DNA from: Sediminibacillus halophilus
GTDB taxonomy: Bacteria > Bacillota > Bacilli > Bacillales > Amphibacillaceae
Assembly (NCBI RefSeq): GCF_900103695.1
Contig: NZ_FNHF01000005.1
Location: forward strand, 193,238 to 239,517
Direction of reading: 5' to 3'
DNA: 46,280 nucleotides
Part shown: piece by piece, positions 28,016 to 37,135 of the stretch
How the letters are laid out: each line of letters begins with the position of its first letter
How positions within the stretch are numbered: position 1 is the stretch's first letter
Made by a program: the position numbers and the translations under genes
The notes under the pieces: model-generated
What the model was told of the DNA's origin: nothing
Database searches by the model: none
Seen by the model: only the letters and a program-made list of their open reading frames with translations

Positions 28016-29626
28016 TTAAGAAATATCATTTACATGTTTCGGTCGTACCGCCGATTGATAAATGTCTTCCAACGACCATGTCCTGCCTTTTTCATCCCGA
28101 TAAACAATATGGTCTCTCGTGAACTTGGCCGGTGAGTCCAATCCTGCCGCCGCAGCCAGCCGGAAAAGGCCTTTGCGCATAGTAATCACATAGTTTGCCG
28201 TCCGCCACTTTTTCTCTTCGATTACGAGTCCTTTTTGCAATTCAGGATCTGTAGTTGCGACGCCGACCGGACAGGAGTTGGATTGGCATTGTAGCGCCTG
28301 GATGCAACCTACTGTGATCATAAAGGCCCTCGCGATATTGACAAGATCCGCCCCCATTGCCAAAGCGATGGCAACTCGGTCTGGCGAAAACATCTTTCCG
28401 GATGCGATAATTTTTACGTTGTCCCGCACCCCGTATTTCCGAAGGGCATGATCGACTAACGGCAGCGCCGACCGAATCGGCAACCCGACACTGTCCGCTA
28501 ATTCCTGGTACGATGCTCCTGTACCGCCTTCCCCGCCATCCACCGTAATGAAGTTCGGTCCCATACCCGTTTCTTTAATTGCTTTTGCAAGGTCATCAGC
28601 CTCCTCACGGCTTCCGATTACCACCTTCATACCGATAGGCTTTCCGGCATGTTCCCGAACCTTTTCCATAAATTCAAATAAAGAAGGAAAGTCACTGAAC
28701 TCTCGAAAACGATTGGGACTGTCGATCGACTTATAAGGCTCTACCATTCTTATTTTGGCAATTTCTTCAGTCACTTTCTCCCCGTCGACATGGCCGCCTC
28801 GTGTTTTGGCGCCTTGGGCAAGTTTTAACTCGAATGCCTTCACTTCTGGAATGTTGCTTTTTTCCAGCAATGCATCCCAACTAAAATTCCCTTGCATATC
28901 CCTGACTCCGAATAACCCCGGGCCGATTTGCATGATAATATCCACGCCGCCCTTTAGATGGTAGTCAGAGATCCCCCCTTCCCCTGTATTCATCCAGGTG
29001 CCTTTCGCAATAGCCAATCCTTCCGAGAGGGCAGTAATGGCTCGTTCACCTAAAGAACCATAACTCATTGCAGACATACCAATCTGACCTTTCACCTTAA
29101 ACGGATGCCTCGTATTTTCTCCAATCACGATTGCATCATCCTCTTCCAATAAATAAACAGGGGATTCATCTCTATCTAATCGCTCTTTCCTTTGGGCGAA
29201 TAAGGGTTCATTAATCAATAGATAGCGCTCGGTCGTGACTTTCGTCTGCCTATCCATCTTTAATTCTTCTGTTAAGTGAGGGAACATCGAATTCCGGATA
29301 TAGTATCCAGGCTCATCAAAATCACGTTGCGAGCCAAATCCAATGACATCCCGCTTGTACTTCGCCTTTTTCACGATATTTTGATAGTCATTCCGTGAAA
29401 AAGGCTTCCCCTCCCGGTTATTGTTGAACAAATATTGCCGCAGCTCGGGGCCAATGCTTTCCAGGAAATACCTGACTCTCCCGATCAGTGGATAGTTACG
29501 AAGAATAGGATGTTGTTTTTGCCTTTTATCCACTCTGTATAAAAAGATTCCAAGAACCAGGAGCACAATAATTAATATCGTACAGGCGATAAATCCGATG
29601 ACCGTAAAAATGTTTGCAATGTTCAC
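28016..29626 (-). CDS. Membrane-anchored FMN-binding glutamate synthase-like protein
   Basis: The 536-residue protein has one N-terminal span (about residues 5-30) and then a GltB-like central/FMN domain. This carries GGVDIIMQIGPGLFG, TVDGGEGGTG and the cysteine cluster CIQALQCQSNSCPVG, which matches the Fe-S ligands of glutamate synthase. It lacks the glutaminase domain. B. subtilis YerD is a similar protein of unknown role. GTG 29626 lies 8 nt after AGGAGG and is preferred to the ATG at 29728, which has no ribosome site. It lies 19 nt upstream of the acetolactate synthase-like gene, so the three form one operon. Confidence 0.82.
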   Translation of the reverse strand: MNIANIFTVIGFIACTILIIVLLVLGIFLYRVDKRQKQHPILRNYPLIGRVRYFLESIGPELRQYLFNNNREGKPFSRNDYQNIVKKAKYKRDVIGFGSQRDFDEPGYYIRNSMFPHLTEELKMDRQTKVTTERYLLINEPLFAQRKERLDRDESPVYLLEEDDAIVIGENTRHPFKVKGQIGMSAMSYGSLGERAITALSEGLAIAKGTWMNTGEGGISDYHLKGGVDIIMQIGPGLFGVRDMQGNFSWDALLEKSNIPEVKAFELKLAQGAKTRGGHVDGEKVTEEIAKIRMVEPYKSIDSPNRFREFSDFPSLFEFMEKVREHAGKPIGMKVVIGSREEADDLAKAIKETGMGPNFITVDGGEGGTGASYQELADSVGLPIRSALPLVDHALRKYGVRDNVKIIASGKMFSPDRVAIALAMGADLVNIARAFMITVGCIQALQCQSNSCPVGVATTDPELQKGLVIEEKKWRTANYVITMRKGLFRLAAAAGLDSPAKFTRDHIVYRDEKGRTWSLEDIYQSAVRPKHVNDIS

Positions 29627-29850
29627 ATGCCATTCCTCCTGCGTAAAATCGCTAATGGTAGTATGGGCGTTTGGGAATTTTATTATGAATGGAGGAATTG
29701 TGACTAAAGAAAGTATGCGGTCTGACATGTAGGTGGGTCCGTAAAAGGAGTAAGGAGAATATGGAGCTTAGGTTAATTAGTGAGATATAGAGGGCATTTC
29801 GCATTATATTTCATTTTATTTTTATCTGAAATACGAAACATAAAATATAA

Positions 29851-29878
29851 TTGACAATCAGTCTAATTAGACTATTCT
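29851..29878 (+). promoter_or_regulatory. Promoter with perfect palindromic operator
   Basis: TTGACA (29851-29856) and TATTCT (29873-29878) are 16 nt apart. The spacer is almost filled by the perfect 14-bp palindrome AGTCTAATTAGACT (29860-29873). A repressor bound there would block the esterase-padR operon; the PadR regulator is the nearest candidate, although its family more often binds ATGT/ACAT dyads. Confidence 0.65.
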
Positions 29879-29987
29879 ATTTTTCATCTACAATAATGGC
29901 ACTCCTTAAGGGATAACTTAAATAGATATAGATAGCACTTATCAAGAAGGGGAAACATTTAAATACCAAAAGAAAGGTCGAAAAAAA

Positions 29988-30830
29988 ATGAAATCATTTT
30001 TAATGCTAGGCCAGTCCAATATGGCTGGTCGGGGATTCATTCATGAGACAACGCCCATTTTTAATGAAAGAATCAGTATGCTGCGTAATGGAAGGTGGCA
30101 GATGATGACCGAACCGATCAATTACGACCGCCCTGTATCCGGCATCAGTCTGGCGGCTTCATTTGCAGAAGCCTGGTGCCAGCATAATCAAGAGGACACC
30201 ATTGGCTTAATTCCGTGTGCTGAAGGAGGAAGCTCACTGGATGAATGGGCTGTAGAAGAAACTCTATTTAGACACGCAGTAAGCGAAGCTAAATTTGCCA
30301 TGGAGACTAGTGAATTAACGGGCATTCTGTGGCATCAAGGAGAAAGTGATAGTACAAACGGTAACCATCAGGTTTATTATGATAAATTGCTTTCCATTGT
30401 CGAGATGCTTAGAAAAGAGCTGGATGCTCCGGAAATTCCTCTTATCATTGGTGGCTTAGGAGATTTTTTAGGGAAAGAGGGATTTGGAAAGCACTGTACG
30501 GAGTATCACCTTGTCAACGAAGAGCTGCAAAGATTTGCTTTTGAGCAAGCTAATTGTTACTTTGTCACAGCTTCCGGTTTAACTTCTAATCCTGATGGTA
30601 TTCATCTTGATGCAGCCTCGCAAAGAAAATTTGGTCTGCGATATTTTGAAGCCTTTTCCAATAAGCAACATATCTTAAAACCATTAAATAATGAGGATGA
30701 ATTGATCAATCATAAGCCTAAAGATTATACAAAAACGGAAAAGATTTATATAAAAAGTATGGATTTGGCACTGGGAAAAATATCTTATGAGGAATTCGAG
30801 TCCTCCTTAGCGCAAATCAACAATAGTTAA
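29988..30830 (+). CDS. SGNH-type carbohydrate esterase (sialate O-acetylesterase domain)
   Basis: The 280-residue protein has the block GQSNMAGRG with the nucleophile serine (about residue 10), the block LWHQGESD (about 122-129) and a catalytic Asp-His in DGIHLD (about 204-209). These match the SASA/CE6-like esterases that remove acetyl groups from sugars. There is no signal peptide, so it acts in the cytosol. The last 60 residues are a charged extension. It is followed 50 nt later by a PadR regulator. Confidence 0.78.
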   Translation: MKSFLMLGQSNMAGRGFIHETTPIFNERISMLRNGRWQMMTEPINYDRPVSGISLAASFAEAWCQHNQEDTIGLIPCAEGGSSLDEWAVEETLFRHAVSEAKFAMETSELTGILWHQGESDSTNGNHQVYYDKLLSIVEMLRKELDAPEIPLIIGGLGDFLGKEGFGKHCTEYHLVNEELQRFAFEQANCYFVTASGLTSNPDGIHLDAASQRKFGLRYFEAFSNKQHILKPLNNEDELINHKPKDYTKTEKIYIKSMDLALGKISYEEFESSLAQINNS

Positions 30831-30879
30831 CCCTATGATGATTTAAAGGTTTTTTAAAGAATTTAAAGGAGGAGTTTCT

Positions 30880-31392
30880 CTGATACCGTTACTAATCTTA
30901 GGTTTATTGAAGCAAAATCCGGGTTCATACGGATACGAATTGCTGGCCTTAATGAAAGAGAGACACTATCAATATGTAGTGAATTTCACAAAGGGGTCCT
31001 TCTACTACAATCTTCAACAGCTGGAAGAAAAACATTATATTGAAAAAGTCGATCAATTAGACAACACGCGAGAGAAACGCAATTACATCATCACGGAACT
31101 AGGGAATGAAGAATTTGATAGATTGATGGTCAAGTATGGATCAAAAACAGATTATATAAATTTATCATTTTATGCAGCCATGTTGTTTGCAGATGAGTAT
31201 GATAGCAAAGAACTGGCAAAACTTCTTGAAATACAAATCGAACAAACGAAAAAGAAAATCTCCTTGATAGAGCAATCGCTAGACACTTTCGATGAAAAGA
31301 ACCATTTCAAGAAGTTACTGGAGAATTCACGTTCCCATCATATCGTGAATGTTAAATGGTTTGAAGAACTATTAATGGATATAAAAAAATAA
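30880..31392 (+). CDS. PadR-family regulator with a probable CTG start
   Basis: The 170-residue protein has the PadR winged helix (LLKQNPGSYGYELLALMKER; FTKGSFYYNLQQLEEKHYIE) and a C-terminal helical dimerisation domain. The family usually begins with MIPLLILGLL or similar. Here the codon at that place is CTG (30880), 7 nt after GGAGG; the TTG at 30907 would cut off the first helix and has no ribosome site at the right distance. Probable repressor of its own operon with the esterase. Confidence 0.82.
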   Translation: MIPLLILGLLKQNPGSYGYELLALMKERHYQYVVNFTKGSFYYNLQQLEEKHYIEKVDQLDNTREKRNYIITELGNEEFDRLMVKYGSKTDYINLSFYAAMLFADEYDSKELAKLLEIQIEQTKKKISLIEQSLDTFDEKNHFKKLLENSRSHHIVNVKWFEELLMDIKK

Positions 31393-31406
31393 GGCAACCA
31401 TAAAAT

Positions 31407-31461
31407 AGTGCCTGGCATTCCTTGCATATGTCACATTCGACATACAAGAGTGCCAGGCACT
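31407..31461. terminator. Long bidirectional hairpin
   Basis: AGTGCCTGGCA (31407-31417) pairs with TGCCAGGCACT (31451-31461), and an inner dyad CTTG/CAAG and ATGTC/GACAT extends the fold. It separates two convergent genes. The arms resemble those at 3701-3735. Confidence 0.65.
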
Positions 31462-31532
31462 TGCCGTCAGTCAGCTTTGTTAATCATTTTTCCTTCTTTA
31501 TCAACATGCTTTCTTAGAATCACGTTCCTCGT

Positions 31533-32642
31533 TCAGTAAATAGATTTTTGCTTCTTTATATAAGCAGCAACAGTCTCATAAAATGTGTGTCCCTCATCCA
31601 TTTTTACATATAAAGACTTGATCGTTTTCTTGAACCCGAATATCTGCCTGATTTCTACTGGTTCCTTTAGTTGGATCACATAAGGGATTTGTTCTTTTTC
31701 AAGACCGTGAAGTGCCAGCGAGACACTTCGACGATCCTGATCTACTTCCTTGACGGACTTTTCATTTTTACCTATCCCGCTTACTCTTTCCCATGACACA
31801 AAACCGTACTGCCGGATGCCTTTTTGAAAATGTATACCTGTTGAATCCAGCACCACAGGAGATAAACGGATCGCCTGGTAATCCGCAATGATGAACAATA
31901 ACGTGTAAATATCAAGACCCGTGACTAGCCAGGCGGCAGTATGGCTGTACTGCGCAACCATAATATGCACCGCGATAATCTCCAGGACCATTGCGTGGAC
32001 GAGCATCATGAAAACGCCCAGGTAACTGCCATCCTTATGAAACGTAAAAGAATGACCTTTTCCATGCTCCATAACGGGCGGGCTTTTTCTCCAGCTGAAC
32101 AAACTATAATAGATCGCCGCAATATCAGTTGCTAAAATCCTTAAGGTGAACTGGAACTTATTCAATCTTTCATTTTTAAAGGAAAACGTGCGTTGGATAG
32201 CCGTCGAGAAACTTAACAAAAAGTGATAATGCTCTTGCTTCTCCTCGCTATAATTTGTGAAAAGCAACGGAAGCCGTTTTACAATAAAAGCAAATAGCAT
32301 CAATTCCAAGACAATGACTCCAGCCTCCAACACTATCACCGATTGGTTAAAATAGGACAGGTATCCATCTGCTTCACCGGGAATCATCCAATTGGCCAGA
32401 AGCAGTCCCCAGAATATAAACGCGCACAACACCAGCCATGAAACCCGTTTCTTGAATCCAAAGAAATAAAGCACCAATGGTAAGATGATGACGAGATCAA
32501 GCGCTGTGCAAAGGCCGATCAGATCATCGACAGGACCAACAAGCTGTACTTGCATCACAAGATAATTCGGGAGAAGGATTAAAGATAAAAGCAACATAAT
32601 ACGTTTCCAGGCAATGCTCTCGAAAGAAAAAGGAGCCGGCAT
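31533..32642 (-). CDS. Polytopic membrane protein of unknown function
   Basis: The 369-residue protein has about seven hydrophobic spans in residues 10-260 and a soluble, PH-like or beta-rich C-terminal part from about 265 (LDSTGIHFQKG; YGFVSWERVSGIG). Proteins of this look in Bacillus have been labelled beta-carotene monooxygenase without basis. GGGGA lies before the ATG. It stands alone and convergent to the esterase-padR operon. I give no function. Confidence 0.6.
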   Translation of the reverse strand: MPAPFSFESIAWKRIMLLLSLILLPNYLVMQVQLVGPVDDLIGLCTALDLVIILPLVLYFFGFKKRVSWLVLCAFIFWGLLLANWMIPGEADGYLSYFNQSVIVLEAGVIVLELMLFAFIVKRLPLLFTNYSEEKQEHYHFLLSFSTAIQRTFSFKNERLNKFQFTLRILATDIAAIYYSLFSWRKSPPVMEHGKGHSFTFHKDGSYLGVFMMLVHAMVLEIIAVHIMVAQYSHTAAWLVTGLDIYTLLFIIADYQAIRLSPVVLDSTGIHFQKGIRQYGFVSWERVSGIGKNEKSVKEVDQDRRSVSLALHGLEKEQIPYVIQLKEPVEIRQIFGFKKTIKSLYVKMDEGHTFYETVAAYIKKQKSIY

Positions 32643-32739
32643 ACAATCCCCTGCTTTCCGTGTTTTCTTTCATTATAATGGAAATAGAGGGACGATTACG
32701 TATTTTTATTGAAATAGCTCATAAAGCATAATGTTGGCT

Positions 32740-33765
32740 CTATCCCACATATCGATGATACAACGTCTTTGCTTCTGATATATCCTTTGTACCATGAACT
32801 AGCACCCGTCCATCCTGAAAGATGACAAGGCGGAAATCTCCAATTGAAAAAGAAAGCAAATAAGGATTTTTCGAAACCTTGCCGTCTTGTTTTGATAATC
32901 TCTCCGCCAGCTCTTGCAAGTTTCTGCTCCTCTGCTTTGCGGGACGAATTTGCACTGTATCCCGCCCGCACAAAACTGCTGTTTTTGCCTGATTTGAATA
33001 CGACAGAAAAGGATAGGAAGGGGCTTGACCGCAAGATGGACAATCTTCCCTCTTCAGTTTATCGACTTGAATGGCCGTATGCTGATTTTTCCATAAATCA
33101 AAGGAGACAAGTTTTTTCCGCAACGATTGCTTGTCTTCAACTAATATCTTTAACGCTTCTGTCGTTTGATATGCGACCACCATTTGGACAGCAGGACTAA
33201 TGATGCCTGCCGTATCGCAGGTTACCCCTCCCATTGGCACAGTCTCCAGCAGACAATGCAAACAAGGTGTCTCTCCCGGTAAAATCGTATAGCTAATTCC
33301 ATAGCTTCCTACACATGCTCCACATATCCACGGAATGCGATATTTTTGAGCTATGTCGTTTATGATTAGGCGAATTTCAAAATTATCAGTGGCATCGATT
33401 ATTAAATCCACCCTATCAATCAATTGCTCTATCTCCTCTACTGACACATCCAGCACCATGGCTTCAATTGTCACCGAAGAGTTAATCGATTGAAGACGTT
33501 TTTCTGCTGCCACAGCTTTTGGTAAGCGGTTTTCGGTGTCTTCTTCCGCATATAACTGCTGTCTCTGGAGATTGCTCCATTCTACGTAATCCCGATCAAC
33601 AATTGTCAACTTTCCCACTCCTGCTCGAACCAGTGCTTCAGCGGCTCCGGTACCCAGAGCCCCTGCACCAATTATCAACACATGCTTTTTTCCAATCTTA
33701 TCCTGTCCTTCTTCCCCGATTGGCGCGAACAATTCCTGGCGAGAATAACGCTCACTCAAGTACAC
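32740..33765 (-). CDS. thiF: ThiS adenylyltransferase ThiF
   Basis: The 341-residue protein is an E1-like enzyme with the nucleotide-binding motif [20 protein letters not shown], the adenylation Asp in [13 protein letters not shown] and zinc cysteine pairs (CLHC and CPSC). It adenylates the C-terminal glycine of ThiS so that sulfur can be loaded. The GTG start overlaps the end of thiG by 14 nt; a TTG two codons later is an alternative. The C-terminal 80 residues form a small extra domain. It is the last gene of the thi operon. Confidence 0.88.
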   Translation of the reverse strand: MYLSERYSRQELFAPIGEEGQDKIGKKHVLIIGAGALGTGAAEALVRAGVGKLTIVDRDYVEWSNLQRQQLYAEEDTENRLPKAVAAEKRLQSINSSVTIEAMVLDVSVEEIEQLIDRVDLIIDATDNFEIRLIINDIAQKYRIPWICGACVGSYGISYTILPGETPCLHCLLETVPMGGVTCDTAGIISPAVQMVVAYQTTEALKILVEDKQSLRKKLVSFDLWKNQHTAIQVDKLKREDCPSCGQAPSYPFLSYSNQAKTAVLCGRDTVQIRPAKQRSRNLQELAERLSKQDGKVSKNPYLLSFSIGDFRLVIFQDGRVLVHGTKDISEAKTLYHRYVG

Positions 33766-34528
33766 TCAGTCCTTCCGTTGGACTGCTTGCTGTTGCGTAG
33801 CTTTTTTTCGGAATACGTCCTGCTTCATATCCCAATCTTCCAGCTTCAATCGCCATTTTCATTGCCTCTGCCATTTTCACGGGATCTCCGGCACTAGAAA
33901 CAGCAGTGTTCAGCAGTACTCCATCCGCCCCCATTTCCATCGCGATCGCTGCATCTGAAGGTGTACCAATACCAGCATCAACGATTACAGGTACCGTTGA
34001 TTGTTCAATAATAAAATGAAGATTCAACGGATTGACAATTCCTTGCCCGGACCCGATAGGGGAAGCCCCGGGCATAATCGCATGACAGCCTAATTCCTCT
34101 AACCGTTTCGCTAACAGAACATCATCCGACGTATACGGAAGTACAATAAAGCCTTCTTCTAACAACATTTCCGCTGCTTTTAACGTTTCTATCGGATCCG
34201 GCAAAAGTGTTTTTTGATCACCGATCACTTCTACTTTAATCATGTCACATAGACCAGAAGCTTTTGCTAGTTTCGCCGTACGAACGGCTTCCTCTGCTGT
34301 CTTGGCCCCTGCGGTATTTGGGAGCAGCGTATAATTTTCCACATCAATTTTTTCAAGAAAATTGGGCTGGCCAGCCTCAAATATATTCATTCTTCGTACG
34401 GAAAAAGTCAGGATATCTGCTTTTGAAACCTCTACCGCTTTCTTTTGCACATCAAAGTTTGGGTATTTACCTGTACCTAATAAAAGTCTTGATGAAAATT
34501 CGTAATCGCCTATTTTGAGCATCATCAT
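33752..34528 (-). CDS. thiG: Thiazole synthase ThiG
   Basis: The 258-residue protein is a TIM barrel with the Schiff-base lysine in MIKVEVIGD and the phosphate motifs GSGQGIVNP and [11 protein letters not shown]. With ThiS thiocarboxylate, dehydroglycine and DXP it makes the thiazole of thiamine. The start is one of three ATG codons in a row that overlap the thiS stop. Confidence 0.95.
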   Translation of the reverse strand: MMMLKIGDYEFSSRLLLGTGKYPNFDVQKKAVEVSKADILTFSVRRMNIFEAGQPNFLEKIDVENYTLLPNTAGAKTAEEAVRTAKLAKASGLCDMIKVEVIGDQKTLLPDPIETLKAAEMLLEEGFIVLPYTSDDVLLAKRLEELGCHAIMPGASPIGSGQGIVNPLNLHFIIEQSTVPVIVDAGIGTPSDAAIAMEMGADGVLLNTAVSSAGDPVKMAEAMKMAIEAGRLGYEAGRIPKKSYATASSPTEGLSVLE

Positions 34529-34728
34529 CCGCCTCCTACAAAGTTTACAATTTCGATTTTGTCCCGGTCAGAGAGCCTCGTATCTGCATGAAAATCCTTT
34601 TCCAAAATATTCTGATTCAGTTCCACAATCGCTACTTTTTCGCCAAGGCCGAAATACTCCAACAATGAAGAAACGGTGGCAATGGTATCTGGGACCTCTA
34701 CCTTGTCCCCATTGATAATTAATTCCAT
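34525..34728 (-). CDS. thiS: Sulfur carrier protein ThiS
   Basis: The 67-residue ubiquitin-like protein ends in NFVGGG, giving the Gly-Gly tail that carries the thiocarboxylate. AGGAGGGG precedes the ATG. It overlaps thiG by 4 nt. Confidence 0.94.
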   Translation of the reverse strand: MELIINGDKVEVPDTIATVSSLLEYFGLGEKVAIVELNQNILEKDFHADTRLSDRDKIEIVNFVGGG

Positions 34729-34743
34729 CCATACCCCTCCTTT

Positions 34744-35868
34744 TTAAAGCGTTCTTTCTAGATGGCGATCAATCCGAAAAGCACGTAAGTCCGCAGCCAA
34801 CGGTTCTCGATCTACTAATCTAGCTATAAGTTCTCCTGTAATGGGCGAAAGCAAAATACCATTACGGAAATGCCCTGTTGCCACATACAATCCTTCGTAC
34901 GCTGGATGCTCCCCTAAGTAGGGAAGTCCATCTGACGTTTGCGGCCGAATCCCAGCCCAGGCTTTTTCCCACTCTGCATGAACGATGTCGGGAACTAGTG
35001 TCTTTGCCTTTTCCATCAGATAAGAAATGCCATCCACCGTCACCGTTTGATCAAAAGTGTTTGGTTGGACTGTAGCCCCTACTAGAAGGCGACCGCCCTT
35101 TTTGGGCACCAGATAACAACTATGAGAAAAAATCGTTCCAGTCAGTAATGGTTGATGGGTGACCACGGAAAAGCACACCCCTTTTACAGGATAAGTGTTT
35201 AAGTGGATTTCCGAATCAGGCAATAGGGATTCACTCCATGCCCCTCCCGTCAGAATCACCTTGTCACTCTCGAAGCTCCCTCCACTTGTTCTTACTCCTG
35301 CTATTTTTCCATTGTCGAAAAGAAAAGCGGAAACTTCCGTAAACTCCCTTATTTCCACCCCCAGTACCGCAGCCGCTTTCAAGAACCCAAACGTCATATG
35401 AGGTGCTGCTACCTGCCCATCTTTTTCAATATACATCGCACCCCGGATTGCTGTAGATAAGGCAGGCTCTCTTCTTCTTACTTCTTCCCGACTTATCCAT
35501 TCTGCTTGTTCACCAGCCTTGGTTTGGAGATTAATAACATGCTTGAAACGGTTTTCCTCCTCTTCTGTGAAAGCGACTTTGTACATTCCTTTATTGACTA
35601 ATTCGATATCCACTCCGGTTAAATCTTTTATTTCCTTTGCAAGCACAGGAAACATCGACCTGCTTTTCTTTGCCAAATGGAATAACGGACCATCTTCCTC
35701 CAGTTCAGCCTGTGCCGCCAACATCCCTGCTGCCGCTCCAGAAGCTTTGCTTGCAAGACGGTCCTTTTCCAGCAAAAGAACTTTTTTTCCTCTTTTGGCC
35801 AGGTTATACGCAACCGAACCCCCATTGACCCCTCCGCCAATCACAATACAATCGTACTTATTAGGCAT
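34744..35868 (-). CDS. thiO: Glycine oxidase ThiO
   Basis: The 374-residue FAD protein begins with CIVIGGGVNGGSVAYNLAKR and has the DAO-family end HFRNGILLSPITGELIA. It oxidises glycine to dehydroglycine for ThiG. GGAG lies 8 nt before the ATG. It lies between tenI and thiS. Confidence 0.93.
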   Translation of the reverse strand: MPNKYDCIVIGGGVNGGSVAYNLAKRGKKVLLLEKDRLASKASGAAAGMLAAQAELEEDGPLFHLAKKSRSMFPVLAKEIKDLTGVDIELVNKGMYKVAFTEEEENRFKHVINLQTKAGEQAEWISREEVRRREPALSTAIRGAMYIEKDGQVAAPHMTFGFLKAAAVLGVEIREFTEVSAFLFDNGKIAGVRTSGGSFESDKVILTGGAWSESLLPDSEIHLNTYPVKGVCFSVVTHQPLLTGTIFSHSCYLVPKKGGRLLVGATVQPNTFDQTVTVDGISYLMEKAKTLVPDIVHAEWEKAWAGIRPQTSDGLPYLGEHPAYEGLYVATGHFRNGILLSPITGELIARLVDREPLAADLRAFRIDRHLERTL

Positions 35869-35921
35869 TACAAAGTCTCCTTTCCGATAAGCACTTCCTA
35901 TCCATTCGTTGGATCGGACTG

Positions 35922-36527
35922 CTAGATAATAAGTTCGGAAACATATTCTTTCGCTTTTACCAGAGGCTGATTCGCCTCCAAAACACCTGACATCACAGCT
36001 ACCCCTTTCGCACCAGCCTCCATCACCTCGTTAACATTGCCAGGTTTGATTCCTCCTATGGCAATTACCGGAATAGAGACAGACGATAAAATTGACCGTA
36101 ATTGTTCCACTCCCCGCGGTGCTAATCCTGGTTTTGATTTTGTAGGAAAAACATGCCCGAAGAATGCATAGTCTGCACCTTGCTTTTGAGCCAACGTTGC
36201 TTCCTCAAGGGAGTGAACAGAACAACCAACACGCAAATCAGGGAAGCGTTCCTTCACTTCGTCGACCGGTAAGGAATGATACGCTAAGTGAACACCGCAA
36301 ACCTTCATCACATGGGCAACATCTAATCGGTCATTTACGATGATTTTAGAAGCGGGGACTTGATTATCTAGTAATCGTTTAATCATTTGATAGATTTCCT
36401 TTGCCGTTTTATGCTTCTCCCGAATATGAATGGCTGTTATGTATGGATGTATGTCCCCTGCGATTTTGGCAAATTCTTCTGGCTGTTGATTTCCGGTTGA
36501 AACGATATGCAGTTCCCCATTCCTCAC
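35922..36527 (-). CDS. tenI: Thiazole tautomerase TenI
   Basis: The protein has 201 residues from a GTG at 36527 preceded by GGGGGGAGACA; a longer frame starting in the attenuator region has no ribosome site. It has the ThiE-like barrel (IVNDRLDVAHV; DYAFFGHVFPTKSKPG; AIGGIKPGNV) with the TenI pattern, converting the thiazole product to its aromatic form. It is the first gene of the thi operon. tenA and thiD, common neighbours in B. subtilis, are absent here. Confidence 0.9.
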   Translation of the reverse strand: MRNGELHIVSTGNQQPEEFAKIAGDIHPYITAIHIREKHKTAKEIYQMIKRLLDNQVPASKIIVNDRLDVAHVMKVCGVHLAYHSLPVDEVKERFPDLRVGCSVHSLEEATLAQKQGADYAFFGHVFPTKSKPGLAPRGVEQLRSILSSVSIPVIAIGGIKPGNVNEVMEAGAKGVAVMSGVLEANQPLVKAKEYVSELII

Positions 36528-36614
36528 TGTCTCCCCCCCCTTCTTGCAGTCGTGATTGCGCCGTCTTTGGACGAATTGCAGCTGATTTGGCTCAGTTTTC
36601 TTCGATTCGCGGGA

Positions 36615-36652
36615 CGCAAAAAAGGCCACCCGGATATAGGGGTGGCCTTTTA
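36615..36652 (-). terminator. Riboswitch-controlled terminator
   Basis: On the minus strand AAAGGCCACCC (36640-36650) and GGGTGGCCTTTTTT (36618-36631) form an 11-bp stem with a short loop and six U. It lies 40 nt after the TPP aptamer and before tenI, so it is probably the expression platform. Confidence 0.85.
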
Positions 36653-36689
36653 GTCAATATATTATAAACAGACATAATATAAAAGTTTC

Positions 36690-36779
36690 AATCCCACTTC
36701 CCTACGCTGGTATTTCCCAGATCAGGTTCAAAGGGTCCAGATTACTATCTGTCTCAGCCTTATATGGCACCCCTAGTGT
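36690..36779 (-). promoter_or_regulatory. TPP riboswitch (THI element)
   Basis: The minus strand holds the THI-box core: GGGGTGCC, GGCTGAGA, then CCCTTTGAACCTGATCTGG and ATACCAGCGTAGGGAAG. Thiamine pyrophosphate binding would favour the terminator downstream and shut off tenI-thiO-thiS-thiG-thiF. Confidence 0.95.
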
Positions 36780-36780
36780 A

Positions 36781-37081
36781 AATATATGTGATTTTAATTT
36801 AGTATAACATAGCACTTTTTTTAAGACTAGGATATATGTGTAAATTCAGGAAAAATCTCTATCGGATGAAACAAACCACTTACCACTGATCGCATAGCCC
36901 TCTTTTTATTTAATAGCCGACAGTTACATAGAATATGCGTCCCATATCCAACTTCACATCAAGGGCTAACTTTAATATTTGCTTGATTTCATCTAGTTTA
37001 CTTAGTTAGTCACTCTTCGCATATGCGTGAAGTGCCACCGAGATATCATAGCAGTTCCCTTGAAAGAACCATCAAATATAT
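36781..37081. other. Intergenic stretch, no gene recognised
   Basis: This stretch lies between the thi leader and the ppsA terminator. The thi promoter should be near its left end, where the minus strand has AT-rich sequence (about 36785-36820), but no box is clear enough to call. Confidence 0.35.
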
Positions 37082-37120
37082 AGAAACCAATAAGGCTTTG
37101 AGGAAGCCTTATTGGTTTCT
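37082..37120. terminator. Strong terminator of ppsA
   Basis: AGAAACCAATAAGGCTT (37082-37098) and its exact complement (37104-37120) form a 17-bp perfect stem with loop TGAGG. It lies 15 nt after the ppsA stop codon. Confidence 0.85.
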
Positions 37121-37135
37121 ATTTCTCAAGCACAC

